Positions 51,162 to 59,372 of a stretch of DNA of 64,000 nt are shown here, piece after piece. The notes beneath the pieces are model-generated. The model saw only the letters and a program-made list of their open reading frames with translations, was not told where the DNA came from and did not search any database. The translations under genes and the position numbers were made by a program. The DNA comes from Paraplanobispora takensis (GTDB lineage: Bacteria > Actinomycetota > Actinomycetes > Streptosporangiales > Streptosporangiaceae): NCBI RefSeq assembly GCF_016863195.1, contig NZ_BOOK01000004.1, forward strand, positions 124,001 through 188,000, read 5' to 3'. Numbering within the stretch: the stretch's first letter is position 1; every line of letters begins with the position of its first letter.

Positions 51162-53702
51162 TCATTCTCCGCGTAGGTCGGCGAGCAGACCCGGGAGATC
51201 GTCCGGCTTGACCATCACCTCGCGGGCCTTGGACCCCTCGCTCGGGCCGACCACGTTGCGGCTCTCCAGCAGGTCCATCAGGCGGCCCGCCTTGGCGAAG
51301 CCCACCCGCAGCTTGCGCTGGAGCATCGAGGTGGATCCGAACTGGGTGGTCACGATGAGCTCGGCGGCCTGGATCAGCAGGTCGAGGTCGTCGCCGATGT
51401 CCTCGTCGATCTCCTTCTTGGCGGTGGCCGCCGCGGCGACGTCCTCGCGGTACTCCACCGCCATCTGCGCCTTGCAGTGGGTGACGACCTCCGTGATCTC
51501 CTTTTCGGAGACGAAGGCGTTCTGCAGGCGCATGGGCTTGCTCGCGCCCATCGGCAGGAACAGCGCGTCGCCCTGGCCCACCAGCTTCTCGGCGCCCGGC
51601 TGGTCCAGGATGACCCGGGAGTCGGCCAGCGAGGAGGTGGCGAAGGCCAGCCGGGAGGGCACGTTGGCCTTGATCAGGCCGGTGACGACGTCCACCGACG
51701 GCCGCTGGGTGGCGATCACCAGGTGGATGCCGGCGGCGCGGGCGAGCTGGGTGATGCGCACGATGGAGTCCTCGACGTCGCGCGGGGCGACCATCATCAG
51801 GTCGGCCAGCTCGTCGACGATGACCAGCAGATAGGGGTAGGGCTGGTAGACCCGTTCGCTGCCCGGCGGGGGGACCAGCTTGCCCGCGCGCACCGCCTTG
51901 TTGAAGTCGTCGACGTGCCGGAACCCGCTGGCCGCCAGGTCGTCGTAGCGGCGGTCCATCTCCCCCACCACCCACTCCAGGGCCTCGGCGGCCTTCTTGG
52001 GGTTGGTGATGATCGGCGTGATCAGGTGCGGGATGCCCTCGTAGACGCTGAGCTCCACCCGCTTGGGGTCGACCAGCACCATCCGGACCTCGTCGGGGGT
52101 GGCGCGCATCAGGATCGAGGAGATCAGGCCGTTGACGCAGACCGACTTGCCCGCGCCGGTGGCGCCGGCGATGAGCAGGTGCGGCATCTTGGCCAGGTTG
52201 GCCACTATCGTGCGGCCCTCGACGTCCTTGCCCAGGCCCACGATCATCGGGTGGTGGTCGGCCTGGGCCACCTGCGAGCGCAGGATGTCGCCGAGCGAGA
52301 CCAGGTCCTTGTCGGTGTTGGGGATCTCGACGCCGATCGCCGACCGGCCCGGGATGGGCGACAGGATCCGCACGTCGGCCGACTTGACCGCGTAGGCGAT
52401 GTTCTTGGTGAGCGCCGTCACCTTCTCGACCTTGACCGCCGGGCCCAGCTCGATCTCGTAGCGCGTCACCGTCGGGCCCCGGGTGAAGCCGATCACCTGG
52501 GCGTCGATCGAGAACTGCTCCAGCACGCTGGTGAGCGCGTTGACGACGACGGTGTTGGCCTTGGTCTGCGGCTTGGGCGCGCTGCCCGGCCGCAGCAGCT
52601 GGGTGTCGGGCAGGGTGTACGGCCCCGCCTGCGGGGAGAGCACGAGCTGCTCGACCTTGCGGGGCGCCGGGGTGGGCGCGGGGGGCTCGCTCCTGCGGGC
52701 CGGGGGCTCCTCCTCCGGGTCCACCAGGCCCGGCACGATCTCCGGCGAGTGGTCGGCGAGCTTGTCCGGCGCGTCGGCGATCACGGGCGTGTCGTAGGGC
52801 TTGACGCCCTCTCCGCCCTCGCCGCCCTCCTGCGGGTCCCGGCCCGCGCCGCCGGCCTTCCTGCGCGCGGGCCGCCCGGCGGGCGCGCGGGGGGCGCGCG
52901 GCGCGACCGGCACGTCCCGGGTGAAGAGCATGTGCCTGATCTCGGCCAGCCGCTCCGGGATGCGGTGCACCGGGGTGGCGGTGATGACCAGCACCCCGAA
53001 GCCGGAAAGGAGCAGCAGCAGCGGGATCGTGATGAAGACCGGCAGGATGCTGTCGGGCGGCGCGGAGACGACGAAGCCGATCATGCCGCCCGCGGCCGAC
53101 ACCTTGTCCATGCCGTCGGCGGCGCCGCCCGAGGGGTACGGCGTGCCGTTGGCGACGTGCACGACGCCGAGCACGCCGATCGTGAGGGCGGAGCACCCGA
53201 TCATCATCCGGCCGGTGTCGGTGTTCTGGTCGGGATGGCGCAGCAGCCGCCAGGCCAGCAGCGCCAGGAAGACGGGGACCAGCCAGGCCAGCGCCCCGAA
53301 GACGCCGCGCATGACGGAGCCGACCACCTCGGAGACCGCGCCTGTGGGGGTGCGCCAGGTCATCGCGGCCAGCACGATCGCCCCGGCGATCACGGCCAGG
53401 CCCAGGCCGTCGCGGCGGTGCACCGGGTCGAGCTCCCGCGCGTTGCGGCCCAGGGCCCGCGCCGCGCTGCCGATGCCGCCCGCCAGCAGCATCCAGATGC
53501 CCACGAAGAGCTTGCCGATCATCGTGAAGACCCAGCCGAGCGGGTCGGGCTGGGCGGTCGCGGGCCTGCGGGCGGGGGGCTTCGGCCGGGCGGCGGAGGG
53601 CCGCTTGGCGGAGGCCGTACGGGCCTGGGCGGGCCTCGGACGGCCGGCGGCTCCCTTGCCCGGGGGCTTTCCTTGGGCGCCTTTAGACGTACGGGTGGCC
53701 AT
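51162..53702 (-). CDS. ftsK: DNA translocase FtsK/SpoIIIE
   Basis: ~846 residues. A basic Pro/Ala-rich N-terminus precedes four membrane segments (~55-200), a Pro-rich linker, the alpha/beta motor with Walker A GATGAGKS and the FtsK signature ([16 protein letters not shown]), and the gamma winged helix at the C-terminus ([20 protein letters not shown]) that reads KOPS-like sequences. It pumps chromosomal DNA across septa during division or sporulation. ATG 53702 is preferred; a GTG six codons upstream is also in frame. No good ribosome binding site is seen for either. Confidence 0.94.
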   Translation of the reverse strand: MATRTSKGAQGKPPGKGAAGRPRPAQARTASAKRPSAARPKPPARRPATAQPDPLGWVFTMIGKLFVGIWMLLAGGIGSAARALGRNARELDPVHRRDGLGLAVIAGAIVLAAMTWRTPTGAVSEVVGSVMRGVFGALAWLVPVFLALLAWRLLRHPDQNTDTGRMMIGCSALTIGVLGVVHVANGTPYPSGGAADGMDKVSAAGGMIGFVVSAPPDSILPVFITIPLLLLLSGFGVLVITATPVHRIPERLAEIRHMLFTRDVPVAPRAPRAPAGRPARRKAGGAGRDPQEGGEGGEGVKPYDTPVIADAPDKLADHSPEIVPGLVDPEEEPPARRSEPPAPTPAPRKVEQLVLSPQAGPYTLPDTQLLRPGSAPKPQTKANTVVVNALTSVLEQFSIDAQVIGFTRGPTVTRYEIELGPAVKVEKVTALTKNIAYAVKSADVRILSPIPGRSAIGVEIPNTDKDLVSLGDILRSQVAQADHHPMIVGLGKDVEGRTIVANLAKMPHLLIAGATGAGKSVCVNGLISSILMRATPDEVRMVLVDPKRVELSVYEGIPHLITPIITNPKKAAEALEWVVGEMDRRYDDLAASGFRHVDDFNKAVRAGKLVPPPGSERVYQPYPYLLVIVDELADLMMVAPRDVEDSIVRITQLARAAGIHLVIATQRPSVDVVTGLIKANVPSRLAFATSSLADSRVILDQPGAEKLVGQGDALFLPMGASKPMRLQNAFVSEKEITEVVTHCKAQMAVEYREDVAAAATAKKEIDEDIGDDLDLLIQAAELIVTTQFGSTSMLQRKLRVGFAKAGRLMDLLESRNVVGPSEGSKAREVMVKPDDLPGLLADLRGE

Positions 53703-53904
53703 GGTAGGGAGGCTAGCCACGAGACGGGCGGTTCGCCCGCAGGCACGCCGAGCGGGCGGGAAGATCCCGATTCGGCGGAGGGACTCCGGTGAGGCGGCCG
53801 GGCAAGACGTCCGCCCGCCGGACGGAAAGGTCTCGTTCCGGATACGACGGTCATGACCTCACAGGTGGACCGGCCGCACTTTGAGGAGAGGGAAACCGCA
53901 TTCC

Positions 53905-53935
53905 GTCCCATGTATTGACATAGCGTTTCATGTAG
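53905..53935. promoter_or_regulatory. Paired operator half-sites of the uronate transporter promoter
   Basis: GTTTCATGTAG (53925-53935) and a weaker GTCCCATGTAT (53905-53915) lie exactly 20 bp apart in the same direction, and TTGACA (53915-53920) between them is a likely -35 box. GTTTCATGTAG is the exact reverse complement of the CTACATGAAAC found upstream of the PfkB kinase and kduI genes. Probably bound by the IclR protein encoded at 56.8 kb. Confidence 0.7.
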
Positions 53936-53973
53936 TAGAACCTCCTTGCCGACAGGACGTTGGGAGGAGACTC

Positions 53974-55470
53974 ATGTCCGTACTCGACTGGTCCGTTCTG
54001 GGCGCGTACTTCCTCGTGATGGTCGGCATCGGCGTGTGGTCGAAGAGCCGGATCCGGAACGTGGTCGACTTCTTCACCGCCGGGGGCCGGATCCCCTGGT
54101 GGCTGTCCGGCATCTCCCATCACATGTCGGGCTACAGCGCGGTCATGTTCGTGGCGTTCGCGGCGGTCGCCTACAACTACGGCATGGCCATGTATGTCTG
54201 GTGGGCCCTGACCATCGGGCTCGGCGTCGGCATCGGCGCGTTCGTCTGGGCGGCCCGGTGGAACCGGCTCCGCTCCAAGCACGGCGTGGCCTCGCCGCTG
54301 GAGTATCTGGCCCGGCGCTACAACCTGCCCACCCAGCAGGTGCTGGCCTACAGCGGCGCGTTGCTGAAGGTCGTGGACATCGCGGCCAAGTGGGTGGCGA
54401 TCGCGGTGCTGCTGCGCGGCTTCGCCGGGATCCCCATCGCCTGGGGCATCCTCATCACCGGGGCCGTCACCCTGGTCTACATCACCGCCGGCGGCCTCTG
54501 GGCCGACGTGCTCACCGACTTCGGCCAGTTCGTCATCCAGGGCGTCGCCGGCGTCGCCATGTTCGTCGCGATCATGTCCCACCTGGACGGCGTCCCCACG
54601 TTGTGGACCATGTGGGACAAGCTGCCCGAGGGACACGGCGACCCGTTCGCCGGGCCGTACACCACGACGTTCTTCCTGGCCATGCTGTTCATCAAGACCT
54701 TCGAGTACAACGGCGGCATGTGGAACCTCGCCCAGCGCTACATGGCCTCGCCCTCGGGCTCGGCGGCCAGGCGCTCGGCGCTGCTGTCCAGCGCGCTGTG
54801 GCTCGTCTGGCCGCTGATCCTGTTCATCCCGATGTTCGCCGCCCCGCTCATCGTGCCGGGCCTGGCCGACGCCGAGGAGGCCTACGTACGGCTGGCGCAG
54901 ACCCTGCTGCCGCAAGGCGTGATCGGGCTGGTGCTCGCGGGCTTCTTCTCCCACACCATGGCCATGGTCGCCTCCGACGCCAACGTGATCTCCTCCGTCG
55001 TCACCCGGGACATCGCGCCGGTGCTCGTGCGCAAGGTGCGGGAGCTGTCGGAGCGGGCCGAGCTGACCTTCGCCCGGGTGACGACGTTCACCTTCGTGCT
55101 GATCAGCATGCTCATCGCGATCTCCACCGAGGGCCGGGGCGTGGTCCTGAAGATCGTCGTGGATCTCGTCGCGGCCACCATGGGACCGATCTCCATCCCG
55201 CTGATGCTCGGCCTGCTGCCGTGGTTCAAGCGGAGCGGACCGACCGCGGCGATCGCCTCCTGGGCGGCGGGGCTGGGCGTGTGGGCCTACATCAAGTGGA
55301 TCATCGAGTCCAAGGACACCGCGATGGTGGTGGGGGTGCCGCTGGTCACCTCGCTGGTCCTCTACGTGGCGATCGGCCTGCTGAAGCCGGAGAACACCCC
55401 GGACCGCGACGCGCTGGTCGACTCGCTCGACACCGACCCCGAGACCGAGCGGGCCGCCGCGCCCGCCTGA
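53974..55470 (+). CDS. Sodium:solute symporter family transporter
   Basis: 498 residues with about 13 membrane segments and the SSS-family core: FFTAGGRIPWWLSGISHHMSG, then YITAGGLWADVLTDFGQF. It starts at ATG 53974 with GGGAGGAG upstream. Members of this family transport sugars, uronates, amino acids or vitamins. Its operator is shared with the kduI-kduD and sugar-kinase genes, so a hexuronate or unsaturated uronate is the best guess. A strong hairpin ends the transcript. Confidence 0.9.
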   Translation: MSVLDWSVLGAYFLVMVGIGVWSKSRIRNVVDFFTAGGRIPWWLSGISHHMSGYSAVMFVAFAAVAYNYGMAMYVWWALTIGLGVGIGAFVWAARWNRLRSKHGVASPLEYLARRYNLPTQQVLAYSGALLKVVDIAAKWVAIAVLLRGFAGIPIAWGILITGAVTLVYITAGGLWADVLTDFGQFVIQGVAGVAMFVAIMSHLDGVPTLWTMWDKLPEGHGDPFAGPYTTTFFLAMLFIKTFEYNGGMWNLAQRYMASPSGSAARRSALLSSALWLVWPLILFIPMFAAPLIVPGLADAEEAYVRLAQTLLPQGVIGLVLAGFFSHTMAMVASDANVISSVVTRDIAPVLVRKVRELSERAELTFARVTTFTFVLISMLIAISTEGRGVVLKIVVDLVAATMGPISIPLMLGLLPWFKRSGPTAAIASWAAGLGVWAYIKWIIESKDTAMVVGVPLVTSLVLYVAIGLLKPENTPDRDALVDSLDTDPETERAAAPA

Positions 55471-55493
55471 ACACGCCGGACCTGAACACGCCG

Positions 55494-55522
55494 AAAGGGG
55501 GCCGGGTGACCCGGCCCCCTTT
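55494..55522. terminator. Strong bidirectional hairpin terminator
   Basis: AAAGGGGGCCGGG (55494-55506) and its exact complement (55510-55522) form a 13-bp stem with a TGA loop. A-rich and T-rich ends flank it, so it can stop the transporter transcript and the convergent tautomerase transcript. Confidence 0.9.
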
Positions 55523-55557
55523 CTCATGCCCCGAAGCCCTGCGAGGCTCTCCCGGGG

Positions 55558-55743
55558 TTATCTGTCGGACTCCAGAACGCCGCCGTTGGCCACATCGGAC
55601 TTCTCGATCTCGGTGAAGACGATGCGCACCGCCTCACGGCGGGCCTTCAGCACGTCGACGGCGGCGTCGGTCACCGCGGCCACGAACTCCCTGCGCTGAT
55701 CCGGGGTCCGCCCCGAGAGCAACTCGACGGTGATGTTCGGCAT
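55558..55743 (-). CDS. 4-oxalocrotonate tautomerase family protein
   Basis: 61 residues, starting MPNITVELL so that Pro2 becomes the catalytic N-terminal base. The length and the EAVRIVFTEI segment match the small tautomerase superfamily. ATG 55743 has GGAGG 8 bp upstream. It is divergent from the PfkB kinase gene and shares the 55771-55801 operator with it. It may interconvert keto/enol forms of a sugar-acid intermediate, though not a textbook step of this pathway. Confidence 0.85.
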   Translation of the reverse strand: MPNITVELLSGRTPDQRREFVAAVTDAAVDVLKARREAVRIVFTEIEKSDVANGGVLESDR

Positions 55744-55770
55744 ACTGTCCTCCAGCTCAATGTTGTCGCA

Positions 55771-55801
55771 TAACATGAGACCACATTCCACTACATGAAA
55801 C
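55771..55801. promoter_or_regulatory. Paired operator half-sites between tautomerase and sugar kinase
   Basis: TAACATGAGAC (55771-55781) and CTACATGAAAC (55791-55801) are direct repeats exactly 20 bp apart. They overlap an ATG (55795) that could be mistaken for the kinase start. Same half-site as at 53.9 and 59.2 kb. Confidence 0.72.
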
Positions 55802-55812
55802 AAGGAGCCGCC

Positions 55813-56727
55813 GTGGACGTGATCGTGCTGGGCGAGCCGCTGGTGGAGTTCTCCGCCGACCGGGCGCTGACGGAGGCCGTGAGCTTCCGCCTGTCCTTCT
55901 CCGGCGACGCGCTCAACGCCTCCGTCGCCGCCGCGGCGCAGGAGGCGCGGGTGGCGCTGGTGACCCGCGTCGGCGCCGACGAGTTCGGCGAGCGCCTGAC
56001 CGGCTTCGCGGCCGCCAGGGGCGTGGACACCCGGTGGATGACCCCCGGCGAGGGCTCCACCGGCGCCTACGCGCTGGGCGCCGACCCCTCGGGCGAGCGG
56101 GCCTTCTGCTACATGCGGTACGGCAGCGCCGCCTCGCGCATGGACCGCGGCGACGTCGACCGCTCCCCTGTGGCCACGGCCCGGGTGGTGGTGCTGGGCG
56201 GCATCACCGCGGCGCTCTCCGCCTCCTGCGCGGACGCCGTACGGCACGCCGCCGCGACGGCCTCGGGACGGGTCGTCTACGACGCCAACTTCCGCTCCCG
56301 CCTGACCACTCCCGAGGCCGGGGCGGCGGTCCTGCGGGACGTCGCGCCGCACGCCGCGGTGGTCAAGATCTCCTCCCCCGGCGACGGGGAGGCGCTGCTC
56401 GGCCGTACCGACCCCGGGGAGATCGGGCGCGCCTGCCTGGAGATGGGCGCGGCGGCCGTGGCGGTGACCATGGGCGCCGGGGGGGTGCTGCTGGCCGAGG
56501 CGGACGGCGGGACGACCACGATCCCCGCCCATCCCGTCGCCGAGGTGGTCGACCAGACGGGCGCGGGCGACGCCTTCACCGGCGTCATGGCCGCCTGGCT
56601 CGCCCGGGGCGAGAGCCTGCCCGACGCGGTCAGAGCGGGGGCCGCCGCGGCCTCGGTCAACCTCACCGGCCGGGGAGGCACCGGCCGCGTCGCCACCCCC
56701 GACGAGATCAGGAAGCTGATCGGCTGA
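55813..56727 (+). CDS. PfkB family sugar kinase, probably 2-keto-3-deoxygluconate kinase
   Basis: 304 residues. The N-terminal GEPLVEFS, the middle YDANFRSRL and the C-terminal signature DQTGAGDAFTGVMAAWL (catalytic Asp) define a ribokinase-type enzyme. With KduI and KduD nearby, phosphorylation of 2-keto-3-deoxygluconate to KDPG is the expected step. I start at GTG 55813, which has AAGGAG 5 bp upstream, rather than at ATG 55795 inside the operator. No KDPG aldolase gene is in the window. Confidence 0.88.
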   Translation: MDVIVLGEPLVEFSADRALTEAVSFRLSFSGDALNASVAAAAQEARVALVTRVGADEFGERLTGFAAARGVDTRWMTPGEGSTGAYALGADPSGERAFCYMRYGSAASRMDRGDVDRSPVATARVVVLGGITAALSASCADAVRHAAATASGRVVYDANFRSRLTTPEAGAAVLRDVAPHAAVVKISSPGDGEALLGRTDPGEIGRACLEMGAAAVAVTMGAGGVLLAEADGGTTTIPAHPVAEVVDQTGAGDAFTGVMAAWLARGESLPDAVRAGAAAASVNLTGRGGTGRVATPDEIRKLIG

Positions 56728-56799
56728 CCAGCCGCCGGAGGCGCTCCCCCGGGCCGGTGACCGGCAAGCCGGCGGACCGCCGCACAGGCCGGAGGGACC

Positions 56800-56821
56800 G
56801 CCGGCCCTGCGGAGGGCCGGC
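56800..56821. terminator. Hairpin between kinase and IclR genes
   Basis: GCCGGCCC (56800-56807) and GGGCCGGC (56814-56821) pair across TGCGGA. It lies 10 bp from the IclR stop, in the gap of two convergent genes. Confidence 0.65.
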
Positions 56822-56830
56822 CCGGCACGG

Positions 56831-57595
56831 TCAGCGGCCGGCCGCGGGCTGGGGCGCGCCGAGCGCGGCGGAGACCTCGCGGGCGGCCGCCACGACCTCG
56901 GGGGCCAGACGCTCCAGCTCCTGCGGGGTCATGTCCATCTTGAGCGCGGAGACGGAGATCCCGCCCAGGACGTGGCCGGTGTGGTCGAAGACCGGGGCGC
57001 CCACGCACAGGATCTCGGGCAGGTTCTCCTCCTCGTCGAAGGCGTAGCCCCGCGCGCGGACCTCGGTCAGGTGGGCCAGGAGGCCGTCGACGGTGGTGAT
57101 CGTGTTGGGGGTCGGCGCGGGCAGCCCGGTGCGGCCGCAGATCGCGCGCACCTCCTCGGCGGGCAGCTGGGCGAGGATCGCCTTGCCGATGGCGGTGCAG
57201 TGCAGGCGCAGGCTCATCCCGACGCGCGAGGGCATCTGGTACGGCCGCCGCCCCTCCAGCTTGTCGACGTAGACCGCCTCGTCACCGCTGCGGATCGCGA
57301 AGTGCGTGGTGTAGCCGATCTTCTCGTGCAGGGCGCCCAGCGCCCCGGACGCCTGGCGCGCCGGGTCGAACCGGTTCATCACCCGGCCCGCCAGGGTGAG
57401 GATGCGCGGGCCGGGCTCGTAGCCCCCGTTGCCGTCCGCCCGCGCGAACCCCCAGTCCACCAGCGACTGCAGGATGCGGTGGACGGTCGACTTCGACACG
57501 CCCGTCGCCGCGGCGATGTCGGTCACGCGGTGGTGCTCGGCGAGAGCCTCCAGCACCGCCAGCGCCTTGTCGATGGAACTGCCTTCCCTGACCAC
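56831..57595 (-). CDS. IclR family regulator of uronate catabolism
   Basis: 254 residues. The N-terminal winged helix (SIDKALAVLEALAEHHRVTDI, then GVSKSTVHRILQSL) is followed by the IclR effector domain with ending ISVSALKMDM. IclR proteins of the KdgR group control pectin/uronate genes and respond to 2-keto-3-deoxygluconate. I use GTG 57595; ATG 57628 is possible but overlaps kduD by 16 bp. It is probably transcribed with kduI-kduD and so autoregulated through the 59.2-kb operator. Confidence 0.9.
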   Translation of the reverse strand: MVREGSSIDKALAVLEALAEHHRVTDIAAATGVSKSTVHRILQSLVDWGFARADGNGGYEPGPRILTLAGRVMNRFDPARQASGALGALHEKIGYTTHFAIRSGDEAVYVDKLEGRRPYQMPSRVGMSLRLHCTAIGKAILAQLPAEEVRAICGRTGLPAPTPNTITTVDGLLAHLTEVRARGYAFDEEENLPEILCVGAPVFDHTGHVLGGISVSALKMDMTPQELERLAPEVVAAAREVSAALGAPQPAAGR

Positions 57596-57612
57596 GCCCG
57601 AAAGCCTAGTGG

Positions 57613-58368
57613 TCAGCGGGCCAGCCATCCTCCGTCCACCGCCAGCACGTGCCCGTTGACGTAGTCGGAGGCGCCGGAGGCCAGGAAGACCGCGGCGCCC
57701 ACGAGGTCCCCGGGCACGCCCCACCGGCCGGCGGGGATCCGCCCCCTGATCTCGGTCTCCCTGACCGGGTCGGCGCGCAGCCGCTCGGTGTTGCCGGTGG
57801 CGATGTAGCCGGGGGCGATGGCGTTGACCTGCACCCCCGAGGCCGCCCACTCGACGGCCAGCGCCTTGGTCAGCCCCGCCACGGCGTGCTTGGCCGCGGT
57901 GTAGCCGGGCACGTTCAGGCCGCCCTGGAAGGAGAGCATCGACGCGATCGTGATGATCTTCCCGGTCCCCCGGGCCAGCATCCCCGCCCCCACGGCCTTG
58001 CTGAGCAGGAAGACCGCGTCGAGGTCGACGTCGAGCACCTGGCGGAAGTCGGCGTAGGAGTGCTCGGCGGCGGGCGCCCGGCGGATCACTCCGGCGTTGT
58101 TGACGAGCACGTCGATCCTGCCGAGCGCGGCCGCCGCCTCGGGGATCCGGCCGGGCCGCGACAGGTCCAGGACCCACCGGGAGACCTGGCGGCCGGTCTT
58201 GCGGACCTCGGCCTCGACCTCGTCGAGGTCGTCGTCGCGCCCGTGCAGCACCATGTCGGCCCCGGCCTCGGCCAGGCCCACGGCCAGCGCCCGGCCGATG
58301 CCCGTGCGGGCCCCGGTGACGAGCGCCGTCCTGCCCTCCAGCGAGAACATCTCCCCCGGTGCGGGCAT
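57613..58368 (-). CDS. kduD: 2-deoxy-D-gluconate 3-dehydrogenase / DKII reductase KduD (SDR family)
   Basis: 251 residues, a classical short-chain dehydrogenase. TGARTGIG binds the nucleotide, NNAG follows, and the catalytic set is Ser in IASMLSFQGG and YTAAK. The NVPGYTAAKHAV and GYIATGNTERLRAD segments fit KduD. It reduces 2,5-diketo-3-deoxygluconate to 2-keto-3-deoxygluconate with NADH. ATG 58368 overlaps the kduI stop by one base (TGATG) and has GGGAG 9 bp upstream. Confidence 0.88.
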   Translation of the reverse strand: MPAPGEMFSLEGRTALVTGARTGIGRALAVGLAEAGADMVLHGRDDDLDEVEAEVRKTGRQVSRWVLDLSRPGRIPEAAAALGRIDVLVNNAGVIRRAPAAEHSYADFRQVLDVDLDAVFLLSKAVGAGMLARGTGKIITIASMLSFQGGLNVPGYTAAKHAVAGLTKALAVEWAASGVQVNAIAPGYIATGNTERLRADPVRETEIRGRIPAGRWGVPGDLVGAAVFLASGASDYVNGHVLAVDGGWLAR

Positions 58369-59171
58369 CAGCGCAACTCCCCGATCGCGACCTGCTCCAT
58401 GTCGTCGTAGGCCTGGTTCTCCCCGCCCATCGCCCACACGAAGGAGTAGCTGCGGGTGCCGAAACCGCAGTGCACCGACCAGGCGGGCGATATCACCGCC
58501 TGCCGGTCGGCGACCACCAGGTTGCGGGTCTCCTCGGGGCGCCCCATCAGGTGGATCACCCGCTGGTCCTCGGGGAGGCCGAAGTAGAAGTAGACCTCGG
58601 TCCTGCGCTCGTGGGTGTGGCAGGGCATGGTGTTCCACATGCTGCCGGGCTCCAGCACGGTGACGCCGAGCACGAGCCGGCAGCTCCGCACGCCCTTGGC
58701 GTGGACGTGCTTGTAGATCGTGCGGTCGTTGGAGCCCTCCGCGCCGCCCAGCCGTACGGGCTCGGCGTCCTCCAGCGTGCTCCTGGCCGTCGGGTGCTCG
58801 GTGTGCGCGGGGGTGGAGACGAGGTAGAACGCGCCCTCGTCGAAGGTCACCTCGCGGGCCCCGCGGCCGACGTAGAGACACTCCTTGCCCCCCAGCTCGT
58901 ACGGCGTGCCGTCCACCGTCACCACGCCCGGCCCGCCCACGTTGACCACGCCCAGCTCGCGCCGCTCCAGGAAGTGCTCCGCACGCAGCGGATCGGGGTT
59001 CGGCAGGCGTGCCGGCCCCACCGCCCCGCCCACCACCATCCGGTCCTCGTGCGAGTAGACCAGCCGCACCTCCCCGGGGGCGAACAGGTCCTCCACCAGG
59101 AACCGGCCCCGCAGCCACTCGGTCGTCGCCCCCGGGATCTGATCCGGCGCCGTGGCGTGCCGTACCTCCAT
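58368..59171 (-). CDS. kduI: 5-dehydro-4-deoxy-D-glucuronate isomerase
   Basis: 267 residues of the KduI cupin family. CHTHERRTEVYFYF holds the zinc ligands (two His and a Glu), with a later His in WSVHCG. It converts 5-keto-4-deoxyuronate, from unsaturated uronides, to the substrate of KduD. First gene of the kduI-kduD-iclR run. Its promoter carries the paired CTACATGAAAC sites. No pectate lyase or unsaturated glucuronyl hydrolase is present, so the substrates must be produced elsewhere. Confidence 0.94.
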   Translation of the reverse strand: MEVRHATAPDQIPGATTEWLRGRFLVEDLFAPGEVRLVYSHEDRMVVGGAVGPARLPNPDPLRAEHFLERRELGVVNVGGPGVVTVDGTPYELGGKECLYVGRGAREVTFDEGAFYLVSTPAHTEHPTARSTLEDAEPVRLGGAEGSNDRTIYKHVHAKGVRSCRLVLGVTVLEPGSMWNTMPCHTHERRTEVYFYFGLPEDQRVIHLMGRPEETRNLVVADRQAVISPAWSVHCGFGTRSYSFVWAMGGENQAYDDMEQVAIGELR

Positions 59172-59218
59172 CGCCCCTCCACGTCCCGCTCGTGTTCCGA
59201 CGTCGCTTCATGCGCTTC

Positions 59219-59255
59219 GTTTCATTACACAGAACAAAAAATTGCTACATGAAAC
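59219..59255. promoter_or_regulatory. Operator of the kduI operon
   Basis: CTACATGAAAC (59245-59255) is identical to the site near the kinase. TTACACAGAAC (59225-59235) lies exactly 20 bp before it and matches at 7 of 11 positions. GTTTCAT (59219-59225) also forms an inverted repeat with ATGAAAC (59249-59255). It lies 48-84 bp upstream of kduI in AT-rich DNA. Confidence 0.72.
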
Positions 59256-59271
59256 ATTAGGAGCATACAAC

Positions 59272-59310
59272 GACACCGCCTCCCGGCGCATCAGGCCGGG
59301 AGGCGGTGTC
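59272..59310 (-). terminator. Strong hairpin terminator of rnj
   Basis: GACACCGCCTCCCGGC (59272-59287) and its exact complement (59295-59310) form a 16-bp stem with a 7-nt loop, 62 bp beyond the rnj stop. It insulates the kduI operon from dapA-rnj. Confidence 0.85.
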
Positions 59311-59372
59311 GGAGACGGCGGGGCGCCGAGTGAGAGCGCCCCGGTTCGCGCGTCGCCGTGCGGGCGGGCGGC

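Noticed and set aside
55795-55812. ATG 55795 as start of the sugar kinase
   Set aside because: That ATG is part of the CTACATGAAAC operator; GTG 55813 has AAGGAG at proper spacing.
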